From Bog-473 sp963743785 (GTDB lineage: Bacteria > Actinomycetota > Acidimicrobiia > Acidimicrobiales > RAAP-2), in NCBI GenBank assembly GCA_963743785.1, contig CAVURD010000041.1:30399-94398 (forward strand): 64,000 nt of DNA, read 5' to 3'. The notes beneath the pieces were generated by a model. The model was not told the origin of the DNA, searched no databases, and saw nothing but the letters and a program-made list of their open reading frames with translations. A program made the position numbers and the translations under genes. Shown piece after piece: positions 1-8,210 of this stretch (within the stretch, counting starts at the first letter, position 1; each line of letters starts with the position of its first letter).

Positions 1-42
1 GAGGGCACGTCCGACCCTGGACGGGCGTGCCAAGATCGGAAG

Positions 43-636
43 ATGGCAAAAGCGGCGATACACCTGACCGGAGACAAGGACGCTGACGCACTGCTGAGCC
101 GTGACCCGCTGGCCCTACTCATCGGGATGGTGCTCGACCAGCAGATTCCCATGGAGCGTGCCTTCTGGGGCCCGTCGGAACTGGCCCGCCGCATGGGCGC
201 TCCGCTCGACGCAGCGACGATCGCGTCCATGGACCCGGAGAAGTTCGCTTCGCTCTTCAAGGAGACGCCCGCGCTGCACCGCTTCCCGGGCTCAATGGCC
301 GGGAGGGTCCAGGCCGTGTGCCGCATCGTCACCGACGAGTACGGCGGAAAGGCCGATTCGGTCTGGAAAAATCCGGCTGACGGGAAGGATCTCATCCAGC
401 GATTGACCGCGCTGCCCGGGTTCGGTGCACAGAAGGCGCGCATCTTCGCCGCACTGTTGGGCAAACAGCTCGGCGTGCAGCCCGAGGGCTGGCGAGCGGC
501 CACCAAGCCGTTCGGCGACGAGAACACCTTCTTCTCCATTGCCGATATCACCGACGCCGAGAGTTTGGGCCAGGTCCGGGCGCACAAGCAGGCCATGAAG
601 GCCAAGGCGAAGGCCAAGGGTCCAGCCAACGCGTGA
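43..636 (+). CDS. HhH-GPD-type base-excision repair protein
   Basis: This 197-residue protein resembles small actinobacterial members of the HhH-GPD DNA glycosylase superfamily, which remove damaged bases from DNA. The helix-hairpin-helix signature LPGFGAQKA lies at about residues 124-132. The position of the lyase lysine in endonuclease III is Gln here, with Lys one residue later, so monofunctional glycosylase activity is more likely than lyase activity; that is inference. No iron-sulfur cysteine cluster is present. The C-terminus is a basic Lys/Ala tail. The stop codon overlaps the GTG start of thiE (GTGA), so the two are probably co-transcribed. The substrate is not predictable from sequence. 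Confidence 0.85.
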   Translation: MAKAAIHLTGDKDADALLSRDPLALLIGMVLDQQIPMERAFWGPSELARRMGAPLDAATIASMDPEKFASLFKETPALHRFPGSMAGRVQAVCRIVTDEYGGKADSVWKNPADGKDLIQRLTALPGFGAQKARIFAALLGKQLGVQPEGWRAATKPFGDENTFFSIADITDAESLGQVRAHKQAMKAKAKAKGPANA

Positions 637-1261
637 CGCCGCCCCGCGCCATCGCGGACTGCCACTTCTACCTCTGCACGCCGGACCGACCCGATCTCTG
701 TGAATTCGTGTCGGCCTGTATCGCCGGAGGGGTGGACATCGTCCAGCTGCGAGAGAAGCACCTGGACGCCAAGCCGCTCCTGGTACGAGCTCGACTCGTT
801 CGAGACCTCTGTGCCGAAGCAGGGGTGCCATTCATTCTCAATGATCGCCCCGATCTAGCCCTCGAAGTCGGCGCCGATGGCGTCCACGTGGGCCAGGATG
901 ACGCGCCGGTACCCCTGGCCCGCCGGATTCTCGGACCCGACGTCCTCGTCGGCCTCTCGACCCATGCCGCCGATGATCTAGCAGGTGCCCACTGGGGCGA
1001 GGTGTCCTACATCTCCGCCGGACCGGTCGAGGCCACACCGACCAAGCCCGGACGTCCCGGCACTGGACTCGACTACATCCGGATGGCCTCGGAGCGCTCG
1101 ATCGTGCCGGTGTTCGTCACCGGAGGAGTCACCCCCGAGCGGGTCCCCGTATGGCCCACGCCGGGGCCCGACACTTCGTCGTGGTGCGGTATCTGACCGA
1201 GGCCGCCGATCCGTTGGCCGCAGCGCGTCTCCTGTCTCATGCGATCGACGAGGTGCTCTGA
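633..1261 (+). CDS. thiE: Thiamine-phosphate synthase, frameshifted near the 3' end
   Basis: ThiE joins HMP-pyrophosphate and THZ-phosphate to give thiamine phosphate in the cytosol. Recognisable blocks are QLREKHLD near the N-terminus, LNDRPDLALEVGADGVHVGQ in the middle and FVTGGVTPE near the C-terminus. The frame that starts at GTG 633 leaves the family pattern after VTPERVPV and stops at 1196. From ATG 1151 another frame reads MAHAGARHFVVVRYLTEA and ends at TGA 1259-1261, which is the expected ThiE C-terminus. One missing base near 1150 restores a protein of about 209 residues, the usual length. Whether this is a real mutation or a sequencing error cannot be told here. It overlaps the upstream repair gene by 4 bases. 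Confidence 0.85.
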
Positions 1262-1271
1262 CCGAGAGGTG

Positions 1272-1316
1272 ACACGGCCACACGGCCACACGGCCACACG
1301 GCCACACGGCCACACG
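1272..1316. repeat. 8-bp tandem repeat, five copies plus a partial
   Basis: The unit ACACGGCC is repeated five times without error, followed by a partial ACACG. It lies 10 bases after the corrected thiE stop and ahead of the 3' end of a convergent small gene. No hairpin is formed by the unit itself. Confidence 0.95.
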
Positions 1317-1368
1317 CCATGGTCGAGGCACCACGTGCATCGGCGCACATGGAGGTGCCGCGACGAGT

Positions 1369-1545
1369 TCACCCTGGGTGATTGAGCTCGGCTGCGTTGG
1401 GAGCGTTCAGCGCCTGGGCGAGGCAGTACCCGCCTTGCCTCGGGTGCGCCCGTGCCCACCCTTCGGCCTCCTCCATCGTCGGAAAGGGACCGACAATCGA
1501 CTCGGGCGCGGTGTTCGCAGGCCCACGTAGGACGACTGCTGCCAT
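1369..1545 (-). CDS. Small hypothetical protein (58 aa)
   Basis: A 58-residue reading frame begins MAAVVLRGPANTAPE and contains GPFPTMEEAEGWARAH, with a single Cys in GGYCLAQAL. The composition is protein-like (aromatic, acidic and basic residues mixed) rather than that of an antisense shadow. The internal ATG at 1545 was chosen because the residues before it are low-quality and basic. An AAGG lies shortly upstream. No function is recognised. Confidence 0.5.
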   Translation of the reverse strand: MAAVVLRGPANTAPESIVGPFPTMEEAEGWARAHPRQGGYCLAQALNAPNAAELNHPG

Positions 1546-1688
1546 GGCCTTGATCCTAACGAGATCGGCTGAGGAGGCCACCTCATTGGGCGAGGCGGGG
1601 GGGCGCACTTCATGTGAGCGGGTGCGGAACGCTACAGTGACCGGCATCCCGGGGGGGATGCGATGCACCTAGTGACTGTGGGGACAGC

Positions 1689-2990
1689 ATGCGAAACAGG
1701 TACAGCACAGGGATGGCGGCCAAGGTCGCAATGGCCGGAGCGGCTCTCGCCGCCGCGCTGGTCTCGGTCGGCGGCGTGGCCGGGAGCGCCGGCGCCGCGA
1801 CGACCGCGCCTCAGCCGGGGGTCACCTCGAACTCCATCACGGTGGGCACCATCTCGACCCAGACCGGACCGATCTCTTCGAACTTCTCGTCGCTGATCTA
1901 CGGCGAGGAGGCCTACTTCAAGTACATCAACGCCCAGGGTGGGATCAACGGACGCCAGATCAACCTGAAGTACACCCTCGACGACGGCGGGAACCCCAGC
2001 CAGTTCACCCAACTGGCCAACACCTTGATCAACCAGGACCACGTGTTCGCCGTGACCGGCGTGGCCACAGCCTTCTTCACGCCCAACATCTTCGTGGAAT
2101 CGAAGACCCCGACTTACGGCTACAACGTGACCGCCAACTGGTCCCCGGCGCCCAACCTCTTCGCCGCCGGGGGCTCGGTGCAGTACCTGCCCGCCGGGGC
2201 GCCGGGGGATGCCTATGTGACCCGTGCCGTCAAGGCCAACAAGGTCGGCTTCCTGGCCTACGGGATCGCCTCGTCGGCGGCAGCGTGCCAGGCCGGCGCA
2301 GCCGGCATGCAGAAGGCCGGCATGGACATCGCCTACACCGACTACAAGGTCGCCTACCCGGGGACCACGGTGGCTTCCGACGTCCAGCGCATGAAGCAGG
2401 CCGGGGTCAACATGGTGATCTCCTGCATGGACGTGCAGGGCAACGTCACCATGGCCCGGGCCATCCAGCAGTACGGCCTCAAGACGTCGCAGCTGTGGCT
2501 CAACGGCAATGACCAAGGGACCCTGGATCAGAACCAGAGCCTGATGCAGAACATCTACTTCTACATCGCGCACGTGCCGTTCTCGGCGCCCCAGTCCGAG
2601 TACCCCGGGCTCAAGACCTACCTGTCCGTCATGAACAAGTACGAGCCCAAGTACGCGCTGGACGAAGTGGCCATCCAGGGCTGGGAATCGGCCGCCCTGT
2701 TCGCGGCCGGCGTCAAGGCGGCGGGCAACAACCTGACCCAGGCCAACGTCATCGCCCAGACCAACAAAATGACGGCCTTCACCGCCGGCGGCCTGACCAC
2801 GCCCACCAACTGGACCACGGGGCACACCGGCAACGCCCCGCCGTACTGCGGGGCCTACATACAGGTCAAGGGCGACAAATTCGTGCCGGCGCTCAACACG
2901 GGCAAGAGCGTGTTCGTCTGTTTCGACTCCATCGACGCCAAGAAGGGGCCGGTAACGCCACTGCCGCCCGGGACCCCGAACGCCACGTAG
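1689..2990 (+). CDS. Branched-chain amino-acid-type ABC substrate-binding protein
   Basis: This 433-residue secreted protein belongs to the LivJ-like periplasmic binding protein family (type 1 fold, Peripla_BP_6). Residues 1 to about 36 form a signal peptide with basic start, Ala/Val/Gly core and an AGSAGA cleavage region; there is no lipobox cysteine. The mature domain starts ITVGTISTQTGPISS, the usual first strand and ligand-loop region, followed by GEEAYFKYINAQGGINGRQI. The ligand could be an amino acid, amide or other small acid. No permease or ATPase gene is adjacent, so the partner transporter is elsewhere or the protein acts alone. ATG 1689 is chosen because it gives a complete signal peptide. 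Confidence 0.88.
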   Translation: MRNRYSTGMAAKVAMAGAALAAALVSVGGVAGSAGAATTAPQPGVTSNSITVGTISTQTGPISSNFSSLIYGEEAYFKYINAQGGINGRQINLKYTLDDGGNPSQFTQLANTLINQDHVFAVTGVATAFFTPNIFVESKTPTYGYNVTANWSPAPNLFAAGGSVQYLPAGAPGDAYVTRAVKANKVGFLAYGIASSAAACQAGAAGMQKAGMDIAYTDYKVAYPGTTVASDVQRMKQAGVNMVISCMDVQGNVTMARAIQQYGLKTSQLWLNGNDQGTLDQNQSLMQNIYFYIAHVPFSAPQSEYPGLKTYLSVMNKYEPKYALDEVAIQGWESAALFAAGVKAAGNNLTQANVIAQTNKMTAFTAGGLTTPTNWTTGHTGNAPPYCGAYIQVKGDKFVPALNTGKSVFVCFDSIDAKKGPVTPLPPGTPNAT

Positions 2991-3039
2991 TCTGGGCGAA
3001 CCACCGGGGAGGTAGCGGTCTGGGCGTACCACCGGGGAG
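2990..3039. repeat. 22-bp direct repeat, two copies
   Basis: Two copies of a 22-base element beginning GTCTGGGCG and ending ACCACCGGGGAG lie at 2990-3011 and 3018-3039, with one mismatch (A or T at the tenth base) and a 28-base period. They follow the stop of the substrate-binding gene and lie ahead of the 3' end of the convergent LLM gene. Confidence 0.9.
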
Positions 3040-3091
3040 ACCGTCGGACGTCGGCCTGGTCGCGGGCCAGCCGATCCATTCGCCTCGATGG

Positions 3092-3963
3092 CTATAGAGT
3101 CCCGCAACCGAGGGACCACCTGCTCGGTGACCTGTTGGACCCAGCCCACCGGGTCGGGACTCAGCGGCATGACCTCGACCAGATCCACACCCAGTTTGGC
3201 GTAATCCTCCATGCCGGTCAGGAAAGCATCGGCGTCGGTGAACGGATCGCCGAATCCGAGAATGGTCTTCTTGATGGTGTCGGGATCGCGGCCCTCGGCC
3301 TCGCAGTGCCGGGCCAGCACCTCGAGTTTGTGGGCCACCACTGAAGGTTCGGGAGCGAACAGGTTGCAGGCATCGGCATAGCGGGCGACGAGACGCAGGG
3401 TCTTTCGCTCACCGCTGCCGCCGACCAGGATTTTGGGGGCCGGTTGCTGGATGGGACGGGGGCGAGCAGATGGTCTCGGCCAACTGGTAGTAGCGACCGT
3501 CGAAGGGCCCGTCGTCATCGCTCCACATCTGGTGGCAGATTTGCAGTGTCTCTTCGAGCCGATCGAAGCGTTCGCTGATGTCGGGGAACGGCACCCCGAG
3601 GCCGAGGTGCTCCCGCTCGTACCAGGCCGCGCCGAGGCCGAGTTGGGCCCGGCCTCCCGAGACGATGTCGAGGGTGGTGACGATCTTGGCCAGCAGTCCC
3701 GGGTGACGGTAGGTCACCCCGGTGACCAGCAGGCTCAAGGTCATCGACTGGGTCTGCCCGGCCAGGAAGCCCAGCGCGGTGTAGCCCTCGAGCATGGGGT
3801 CCTGGGAGCTGGCCAAGGTCTCCATCTGGAACCAGTGATCCATCAGGGTGAAGACCGAGCAGCCTCCTTCCTCAGCCGCCCTGGCGGTGCCGGCCAGGGT
3901 CGGGCCCAGGGCTTCAGGTCCCCCGGGCAGCGTGAAGTTGGCAAAGTGGATTCCGAGTTCCAT
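3092..3963 (-). CDS. LLM-class F420-dependent oxidoreductase-like protein, frameshifted
   Basis: Luciferase-like monooxygenase family proteins form a TIM barrel that usually binds F420 or FMN. The first half reads MELGIHFANFTLPGG from ATG 3963, then TLDIVSGGRAQLGLGAAW, a family hallmark. After YYQLAETICSP the frame breaks at a run of five G on the plus strand (3458-3462). The other frame continues RPIQQPAPKILVGGSGERKT and ADACNLF, the expected second half. Similarity ends near LRDSI. There the reading frame has no stop; a one-base shift would give TAG at 3092-3094, taken here as the likely end. So one and perhaps two indels are present. It lies 23 bases after the next minus-strand gene, probably in one operon. 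Confidence 0.75.
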
Positions 3964-3986
3964 GGTCCGCCACCCTATGGTCCCGA

Positions 3987-4558
3987 CTAGGGCGACGGCA
4001 GCAGCGACGACGAGGGATCCAGCCGCGCCATCACCTCGGTGAGGGAACGTCCCAAGTCCGAAGGGCAATGGTGACGGTAGAGCGGTCCGGTGCCGTCGCT
4101 CAAGAGCATGCTCGCCGCCGCGGCGCCGCGGGCCGAGATCGGGAGCGGCCGGGCCAGCAGCGCCAGCATCTCCCGGATTTTGCCTTCAGTGCGGGCGATG
4201 GCCGGGCAATTGAGGCTTACCCGCGGGCTGCGCGGGGGCGGCGTTTCACCGGCACGTTCCAAGAGATTGGCCCAGTGCTGCACCAGGTCCCGCCGCCCGG
4301 TCGGCGAGACCAGGATCTGCGCCCGCGCCGCCAAGAACCGGTTCGACTCGGGCGGGCGACCCTGGGCCAGCTGAGCGTCGAGGGTCGACCCCAGCAGGCT
4401 GACCACCATGCGGCCCATCGGCGATTGGCCCGGGCGATCAGGCCGTGGGGGTGCCGGGGATCGATGAGCAGCAGGCTCGCCGTCTCGGCGCCGCTTCGGC
4501 CGGGCATGGTGGTGGCGGTCCGGTGGACCTCGTCTGGATGCAGTTCGTGAGTGGGCAT
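3987..4558 (-). CDS. Hypothetical protein (about 190 aa), frameshifted
   Basis: Two overlapping frames join into one protein. The first, from ATG 4558, reads MPTHELHPDEVHRTATTMPG and ends in PHGLIARAN. The second continues PMGRMVVSLLGSTLDAQLA, has RREDLVQHW-like text (RRDLVQHWANLLERAG), and ends LDPSSSLLPSP. One base is missing near 4424. The C-terminal half is helical and charged. It is followed by the LLM oxidoreductase gene in the same direction, 23 bases away, and is divergent from the AraC-type regulator, with start codons only about 40 bases apart, so both may share a control region. I do not recognise a family. Confidence 0.6.
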
Positions 4559-4598
4559 CGGTCCATGGTGGGCGCTGAAGCGTAGGGACGAAAGTGGC

Positions 4599-5591
4599 AT
4601 GATTGACGCCGTGCGCGACAAACCTGCCAACCGGTCCGACCACAAGGTGGCCATCGTCGTCTACGACGGGTTCGCGCCGTTCGATCTCGGCGTGGTCTGT
4701 GAGGTCTTCGGGGAGGACCCCAGGGTGGCTCCGGGCGACCCGTGGTACCGCCTCTTCATCTGCGGGGACACCTCGGCCCCGGTCACCGCCGACACCGGGT
4801 TCCAGATCCTGGTGCCGCACGGACTGGAGACGTTGGCCGAGGTCGACACCGTGATCGTGACGCCGACCTACCGACCCGAGGAGGTGGCGGAGTCCGTCTT
4901 CGCCGCGCTGCGCCAAGCCCATGCCCGGGGCTGCCGCATCCTCTCGTTGTGTACCGGCGCCTTCGTGTTGGCCCGGGCCGGCCTGCTCGACGGGCGCCGG
5001 GCCGCCACCCACTGGACCGAATGCGACGAGCTGGCCCGCCGCTTTCCCCTCGTGTCGGTCGACGCCGGCGTGCTCTACGTCGACGAGGGCGACATCCTCA
5101 CCGGGGCCGGGAGCGCCGCCAGCATCGACCTCTTGCTCCACATCGTGCGCCAGGACTACGGCAGCGACGTGGCCACCCAGCTGGCCCGCCAACTGGTCGT
5201 GCCGCCTCAACGCGACGGGGGCCAGGCCCAGTTCATCGAGCAGCCCCTGCCCGAGCTCGATGACGCCAACCTGTTCGCCGACACGGTGACCTGGGTCCAG
5301 GAGCATCTCGACGACCCGGTGACCGTCGAGGATCTGGCGCAGCGGTCGGCCATGAGCCCCCGGACGTTCGCCCGTCGGTTCCAGGCCGCTACCGGGACCA
5401 CGCCGTACCAGTGGCTGCTCGGGCAGCGCGTCCACCTGGCGCAGCGACTGCTCGAGACCAGCGACCTGTCGGTGGAGACGGTGGCCGAACGGAGCGGCTT
5501 CTGTACGGCCGGCAACCTCCGCAAACACTTCGGTCGCGTGGTCCACACCAGCCCTCAGGCCTACCGCCGCGCCTTCCAGGATCGAACTTAG
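4599..5591 (+). CDS. AraC-family regulator with DJ-1/PfpI domain (FtrA/GlxA-like)
   Basis: This 330-residue transcription factor has a class I glutamine amidotransferase-like (DJ-1/PfpI) N-terminal domain at about 15-190 and two AraC helix-turn-helix motifs at about 228-325. The nucleophile elbow LCTGAFVLARAG carries Cys at about residue 118. The C-terminal part shows the AraC text MSPRTFARRFQAATGTTP and SGFCTAGNLRKHFGR. The family senses small metabolites, but the effector cannot be inferred. ATG 4599 is preferred over an earlier in-frame start because family similarity begins after it. It is divergent from the hypothetical/LLM pair and is a candidate regulator of it. Confidence 0.88.
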   Translation: MIDAVRDKPANRSDHKVAIVVYDGFAPFDLGVVCEVFGEDPRVAPGDPWYRLFICGDTSAPVTADTGFQILVPHGLETLAEVDTVIVTPTYRPEEVAESVFAALRQAHARGCRILSLCTGAFVLARAGLLDGRRAATHWTECDELARRFPLVSVDAGVLYVDEGDILTGAGSAASIDLLLHIVRQDYGSDVATQLARQLVVPPQRDGGQAQFIEQPLPELDDANLFADTVTWVQEHLDDPVTVEDLAQRSAMSPRTFARRFQAATGTTPYQWLLGQRVHLAQRLLETSDLSVETVAERSGFCTAGNLRKHFGRVVHTSPQAYRRAFQDRT

Positions 5592-6333
5592 CGACGACGC
5601 TCCAACCAGCCAACCAGGATGGCCACCACCCGGGGGTCGGCACGGAGCCAGTGCCCCGCCCCGAAGATCACCCTGAGGTCCGACGGCCCGGTGGCCGCCG
5701 CCGCCAGGGCTCGGGCGTCTTCGAGGGGAGTGTCGGGATCATCGGCCCCGTTGACCACCAGGAGCGGTCGGCCCTTCAACAGCTCGACGTCCTCGAGCGG
5801 GTGGAAGATGGAGAATTCCTTGGCCCAGGCGTCGGGTGTGGCCGGATACCCGGGCGTGCGGATGACGCCGGTGCGCACGCACCGCTCCAGCAGCGCCTCT
5901 GGATCATCGGTCAGGGTCGCCAGGTCGGCCGGCGTGCCCAGACAGGCCACACCGGCCACCCGTTCGTCCTGGGATGCCTGATGCAGGGCCAGGACACCAC
6001 CGAATCCGAAGCCGACCAACCAACGCGGCGCCTCGGGAGGGACCTCGGTCTCGACGAGCAGCGCCAGATCATCCAACCAGCCCTGGGGGGAGAAGTCGCC
6101 GCCGACTCCCCCACTCCTCGCAGCGTCCCGGTGACCACCCGCCAGGCCGTCTCGCGGGTGAGCCGGTCGGCCAGGGCCGGGTAGGTCTGTGCCACGTCGG
6201 CCGCCGATCCCTTGGCCCGCGGCAGGTCATGGCAGACAACCACATGCCCGTGCACCGGCCCCGGAGGCGTGACGCTGGCGTAGGTCCACAGGTCGCCCGC
6301 GGCACCGGGCAGGAGCCGGAAGGGCCCCGTCAT
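5588..6333 (-). CDS. Alpha/beta hydrolase (dienelactone hydrolase-like), frameshifted, nucleophile missing
   Basis: The N-terminal part reads MTGPFRLLPGAAGDLW from ATG 6333 and the C-terminal part reads DLALLVETEVPPEA in another frame; one base missing near 6105 joins them into about 248 residues. The core fold is recognisable: GHVVVCHDLPRAKG, then WLVGFGFGGVLALH, then LLVVNGADDP (acid) and FGAGHWLRADP (histidine). In the dienelactone hydrolase motif GFCxGG the nucleophile is Cys or Ser; here the motif is GFGFGG, with Gly in that place. Unless this is another sequence error, the protein may be catalytically dead or use a different chemistry. It starts 1 base after the stop of the acyl-CoA dehydrogenase, so they form an operon. 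Confidence 0.7.
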
Positions 6334-6334
6334 C

Positions 6335-7450
6335 CTAAATCCCGATGCGCTGTGCCAGAAGCTCGCGGTGGTAGGCGGGATCGCCGAACAGCAACTCGGA
6401 AGACTTGGCCCGCTTGAAGTACAAGTGGGCCGGGTGCTCCCAGGTGAACCCGATACCGCCGTGGATCTGGATGTTCTCGGCCGCGGCGTGGAAGTAGGCC
6501 TCGGAACAGTAGGACTTGCACAGGCTGGCCACCACGGGGAGTTCGTCTGAATCCTCCGCCGCCGCCCATGCCGCGTAGTACGCCGCCGATTTGGCCGACT
6601 CGACTTCGAGCAGCATGTCGGCGCACTTGTGCTTGATGGCCTGGAAGCTCCCGATCGGGCGACCGAACTGAATGCGGGTCTTGGCATACTCCACCGAGGC
6701 ATCGAGCACACGCTGCGCGCCGCCGACCTGCTCCGCCGCCAGCGCGACGGCGGCCAGATCGAGCGTCTTGGCCAGTCCGGCTTCCGCGCCGCCATCGGCG
6801 CCGATCAACCACGCCGAGGTGCCGGAGAATTCGAGCCGGGCCTGCTTGCGGGTCTGGTCCATCGTCGGCAACGGGGTGCGGGTGAGGCCGTCGGCATCGC
6901 CCTTGACGCCGAAGAGGGACACCCCCTTGGCCGTCCGTGCCGCCACCACGATGAGATCGGCCACGTGCCCGTCCAGCACGAACATCTTGTGGCCGTTGAG
7001 GACCCACCCATCGTCAGCCGGCTCGGCCGCGCACTGGATGCCGCCGAAGTCCCACCGGCCATTGTCCTCGGTCAGGGCCAACGTGCCGATCGTCTCACCT
7101 GAGGCGATGCCGGGCAGGAGGTACTTCTTGGCGTCGTCGTCGCCCGACGTCAACACCACGTTGGCGGCCAGCACGACGGTGGAGAAGAACGGAGCGCACA
7201 GGAGGGCCGCGCCCATCTCCTCGAGAACGACGATCAGTTCGACGTAGGAGAAGCCCGAACCGCCGAACTCCTCGGGAATGGTGAGTGACTGCAACCCGAG
7301 CTGGTCGGCCATTTGGCTCCATACCGCCGGGTCGTACCCCTCGGTCGTCTCCATGAGGCGGCGCACCTCGGTCTCGGGAGATTTCTCCGCCAGGAACCGA
7401 CGGACCGCGGTGCGGAGTTCTTCCTGCTCGTCACTGAAGGCGAAATTCAT
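6335..7450 (-). CDS. Acyl-CoA dehydrogenase
   Basis: This 371-residue flavoprotein belongs to the acyl-CoA dehydrogenase superfamily, which forms the alpha-beta double bond of an acyl-CoA. Order of parts: helical N-terminus MNFAFSDEQEELRTAVRRFL, then PEEFGGSGFSYVE, beta-domain text IGTLALTEDNGRWDF, and C-terminal helices TRIQFGRPIGSFQAIKHKCA and IQIHGGIGFTWEHPAHLYFK. It is of the short type often encoded as one half of a pair in actinobacterial steroid or branched-acid catabolism, but no partner gene is adjacent. ATG 7450 follows a clear AAAGGAG. It heads an operon with the hydrolase and is divergent from the MBL hydrolase. Confidence 0.9.
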   Translation of the reverse strand: MNFAFSDEQEELRTAVRRFLAEKSPETEVRRLMETTEGYDPAVWSQMADQLGLQSLTIPEEFGGSGFSYVELIVVLEEMGAALLCAPFFSTVVLAANVVLTSGDDDAKKYLLPGIASGETIGTLALTEDNGRWDFGGIQCAAEPADDGWVLNGHKMFVLDGHVADLIVVAARTAKGVSLFGVKGDADGLTRTPLPTMDQTRKQARLEFSGTSAWLIGADGGAEAGLAKTLDLAAVALAAEQVGGAQRVLDASVEYAKTRIQFGRPIGSFQAIKHKCADMLLEVESAKSAAYYAAWAAAEDSDELPVVASLCKSYCSEAYFHAAAENIQIHGGIGFTWEHPAHLYFKRAKSSELLFGDPAYHRELLAQRIGI

Positions 7451-7544
7451 GCGGGGACTCCTTTTGCCTGATTCATCAGGTCGCTGTCTACCAGAAGCAG
7501 GCCACCGCGACCAGATCCGCTCACGGTGTGGGACGCTGGAGGGC

Positions 7545-8162
7545 ATGGGAAATCTGGACATGATTTGGGACGACGCGAGGGTTGAGGTTCACCAGATTGT
7601 GGTGGGACCGATGGACAACAACGTCTACGTGGTGCGCTGCCGCCGGTCGGGGGAAGCCCTCCTCATCGATGCCGCCAACGAGCACGAAGCCCTGCTGGAG
7701 ATCTGCACGCGCCTCTCGGTCGGACAGGTGGTGGAGACACACGGCCATTGGGACCACATTCAGGCCGTTCCGGCCGTGCGGGAAGCGGGCATTTCGGTGG
7801 CCGTGACCGAGGCGGACGCCGGCATGCTGCCCAGCTACGACCTGCTGCTGACCGACGATGAGGTGCTCACCGTTGGTGACCTGCGCCTTCGTACTCTGGC
7901 CACCCCCGGGCACACGCCCGGCTCGATCTGCTTCGCCGTCGAGGGGACCCCCCTTCTCTTCACGGGGGACACGCTCTTTCCGGGCGGGCCGGGAACGACC
8001 AAGCTCGCAGGAGGGGACTTCGAGGCCGTCATCAGCTCCATCGACCGCCGGATCTTCGCCAAATTCGACCCGGCGACGGTGGTTCTCCCCGGCCACGGCC
8101 TGGCCACCACCGTGGGAGAAGAAGCCCCTCACCTGCAGGAATGGGTCGATCGTGGCTGGTAG
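7545..8162 (+). CDS. MBL-fold metallo-hydrolase (glyoxalase II-like)
   Basis: This 205-residue protein has the metallo-beta-lactamase fold with two metal sites. Metal-binding motifs are THGHWDH (HxHxDH), GHTPGS, GDTLFPG and the C-terminal PGHG. The text VGPMDNNVYVVRC near the start is typical of actinobacterial hydroxyacylglutathione-hydrolase-like proteins. The organism probably uses mycothiol, so a mycothiol thioester is a possible substrate, but this is inference. GGAGGG precedes ATG 7545 closely; a later ATG at 7560 is possible. The gene lies just upstream of the sufC1 operon but has its own gap of 48 bases with a control element. Confidence 0.82.
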   Translation: MGNLDMIWDDARVEVHQIVVGPMDNNVYVVRCRRSGEALLIDAANEHEALLEICTRLSVGQVVETHGHWDHIQAVPAVREAGISVAVTEADAGMLPSYDLLLTDDEVLTVGDLRLRTLATPGHTPGSICFAVEGTPLLFTGDTLFPGGPGTTKLAGGDFEAVISSIDRRIFAKFDPATVVLPGHGLATTVGEEAPHLQEWVDRGW

Positions 8163-8180
8163 ACCTCGTGCCTTGTCGCA

Positions 8181-8205
8181 ATACCTGACTAAAACGGTAG
8201 ACTTT
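8181..8205 (+). promoter_or_regulatory. IscR type-1-like operator before sufC1
   Basis: The 25 bases fit the E. coli IscR type-1 consensus at 22 of 25 positions by my count. The left half ATACCTGACT fits ATASYYGACT completely. The centre AAAAC fits, and the right half GGTAGACTTT fits AGTCRRSTAT at 7 of 10. A perfect CTAAAA/TTTTAG inverted pair overlaps it. The element ends 5 bases before the sufC1 start codon, so a bound Rrf2-family regulator would block initiation. No Rrf2 gene is in the window. The match is seen in the sequence; the regulator is inferred. Confidence 0.5.
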
Positions 8206-8210
8206 TAGCA

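Noticed and set aside
1..632. TPP riboswitch for thiE
   Set aside because: thiE is coupled to the upstream repair gene by overlap, and no THI-box-like sequence was seen.
1272..1316. Short CRISPR-like array
   Set aside because: The unit is 8 bases with no spacers; it is a simple tandem repeat.
1632..3089. Long minus-strand open frame continuing the LLM gene across the substrate-binding protein gene
   Set aside because: Its residues are Gly/Arg/Val-rich and without motifs; it is the antisense of a clear plus-strand gene.
4560..5546. Minus-strand open frame antisense to the AraC-type regulator
   Set aside because: The plus-strand gene has full PfpI and HTH motifs; the antisense frame has none. 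Only the part from 3987 to 4558 is kept as a real gene.
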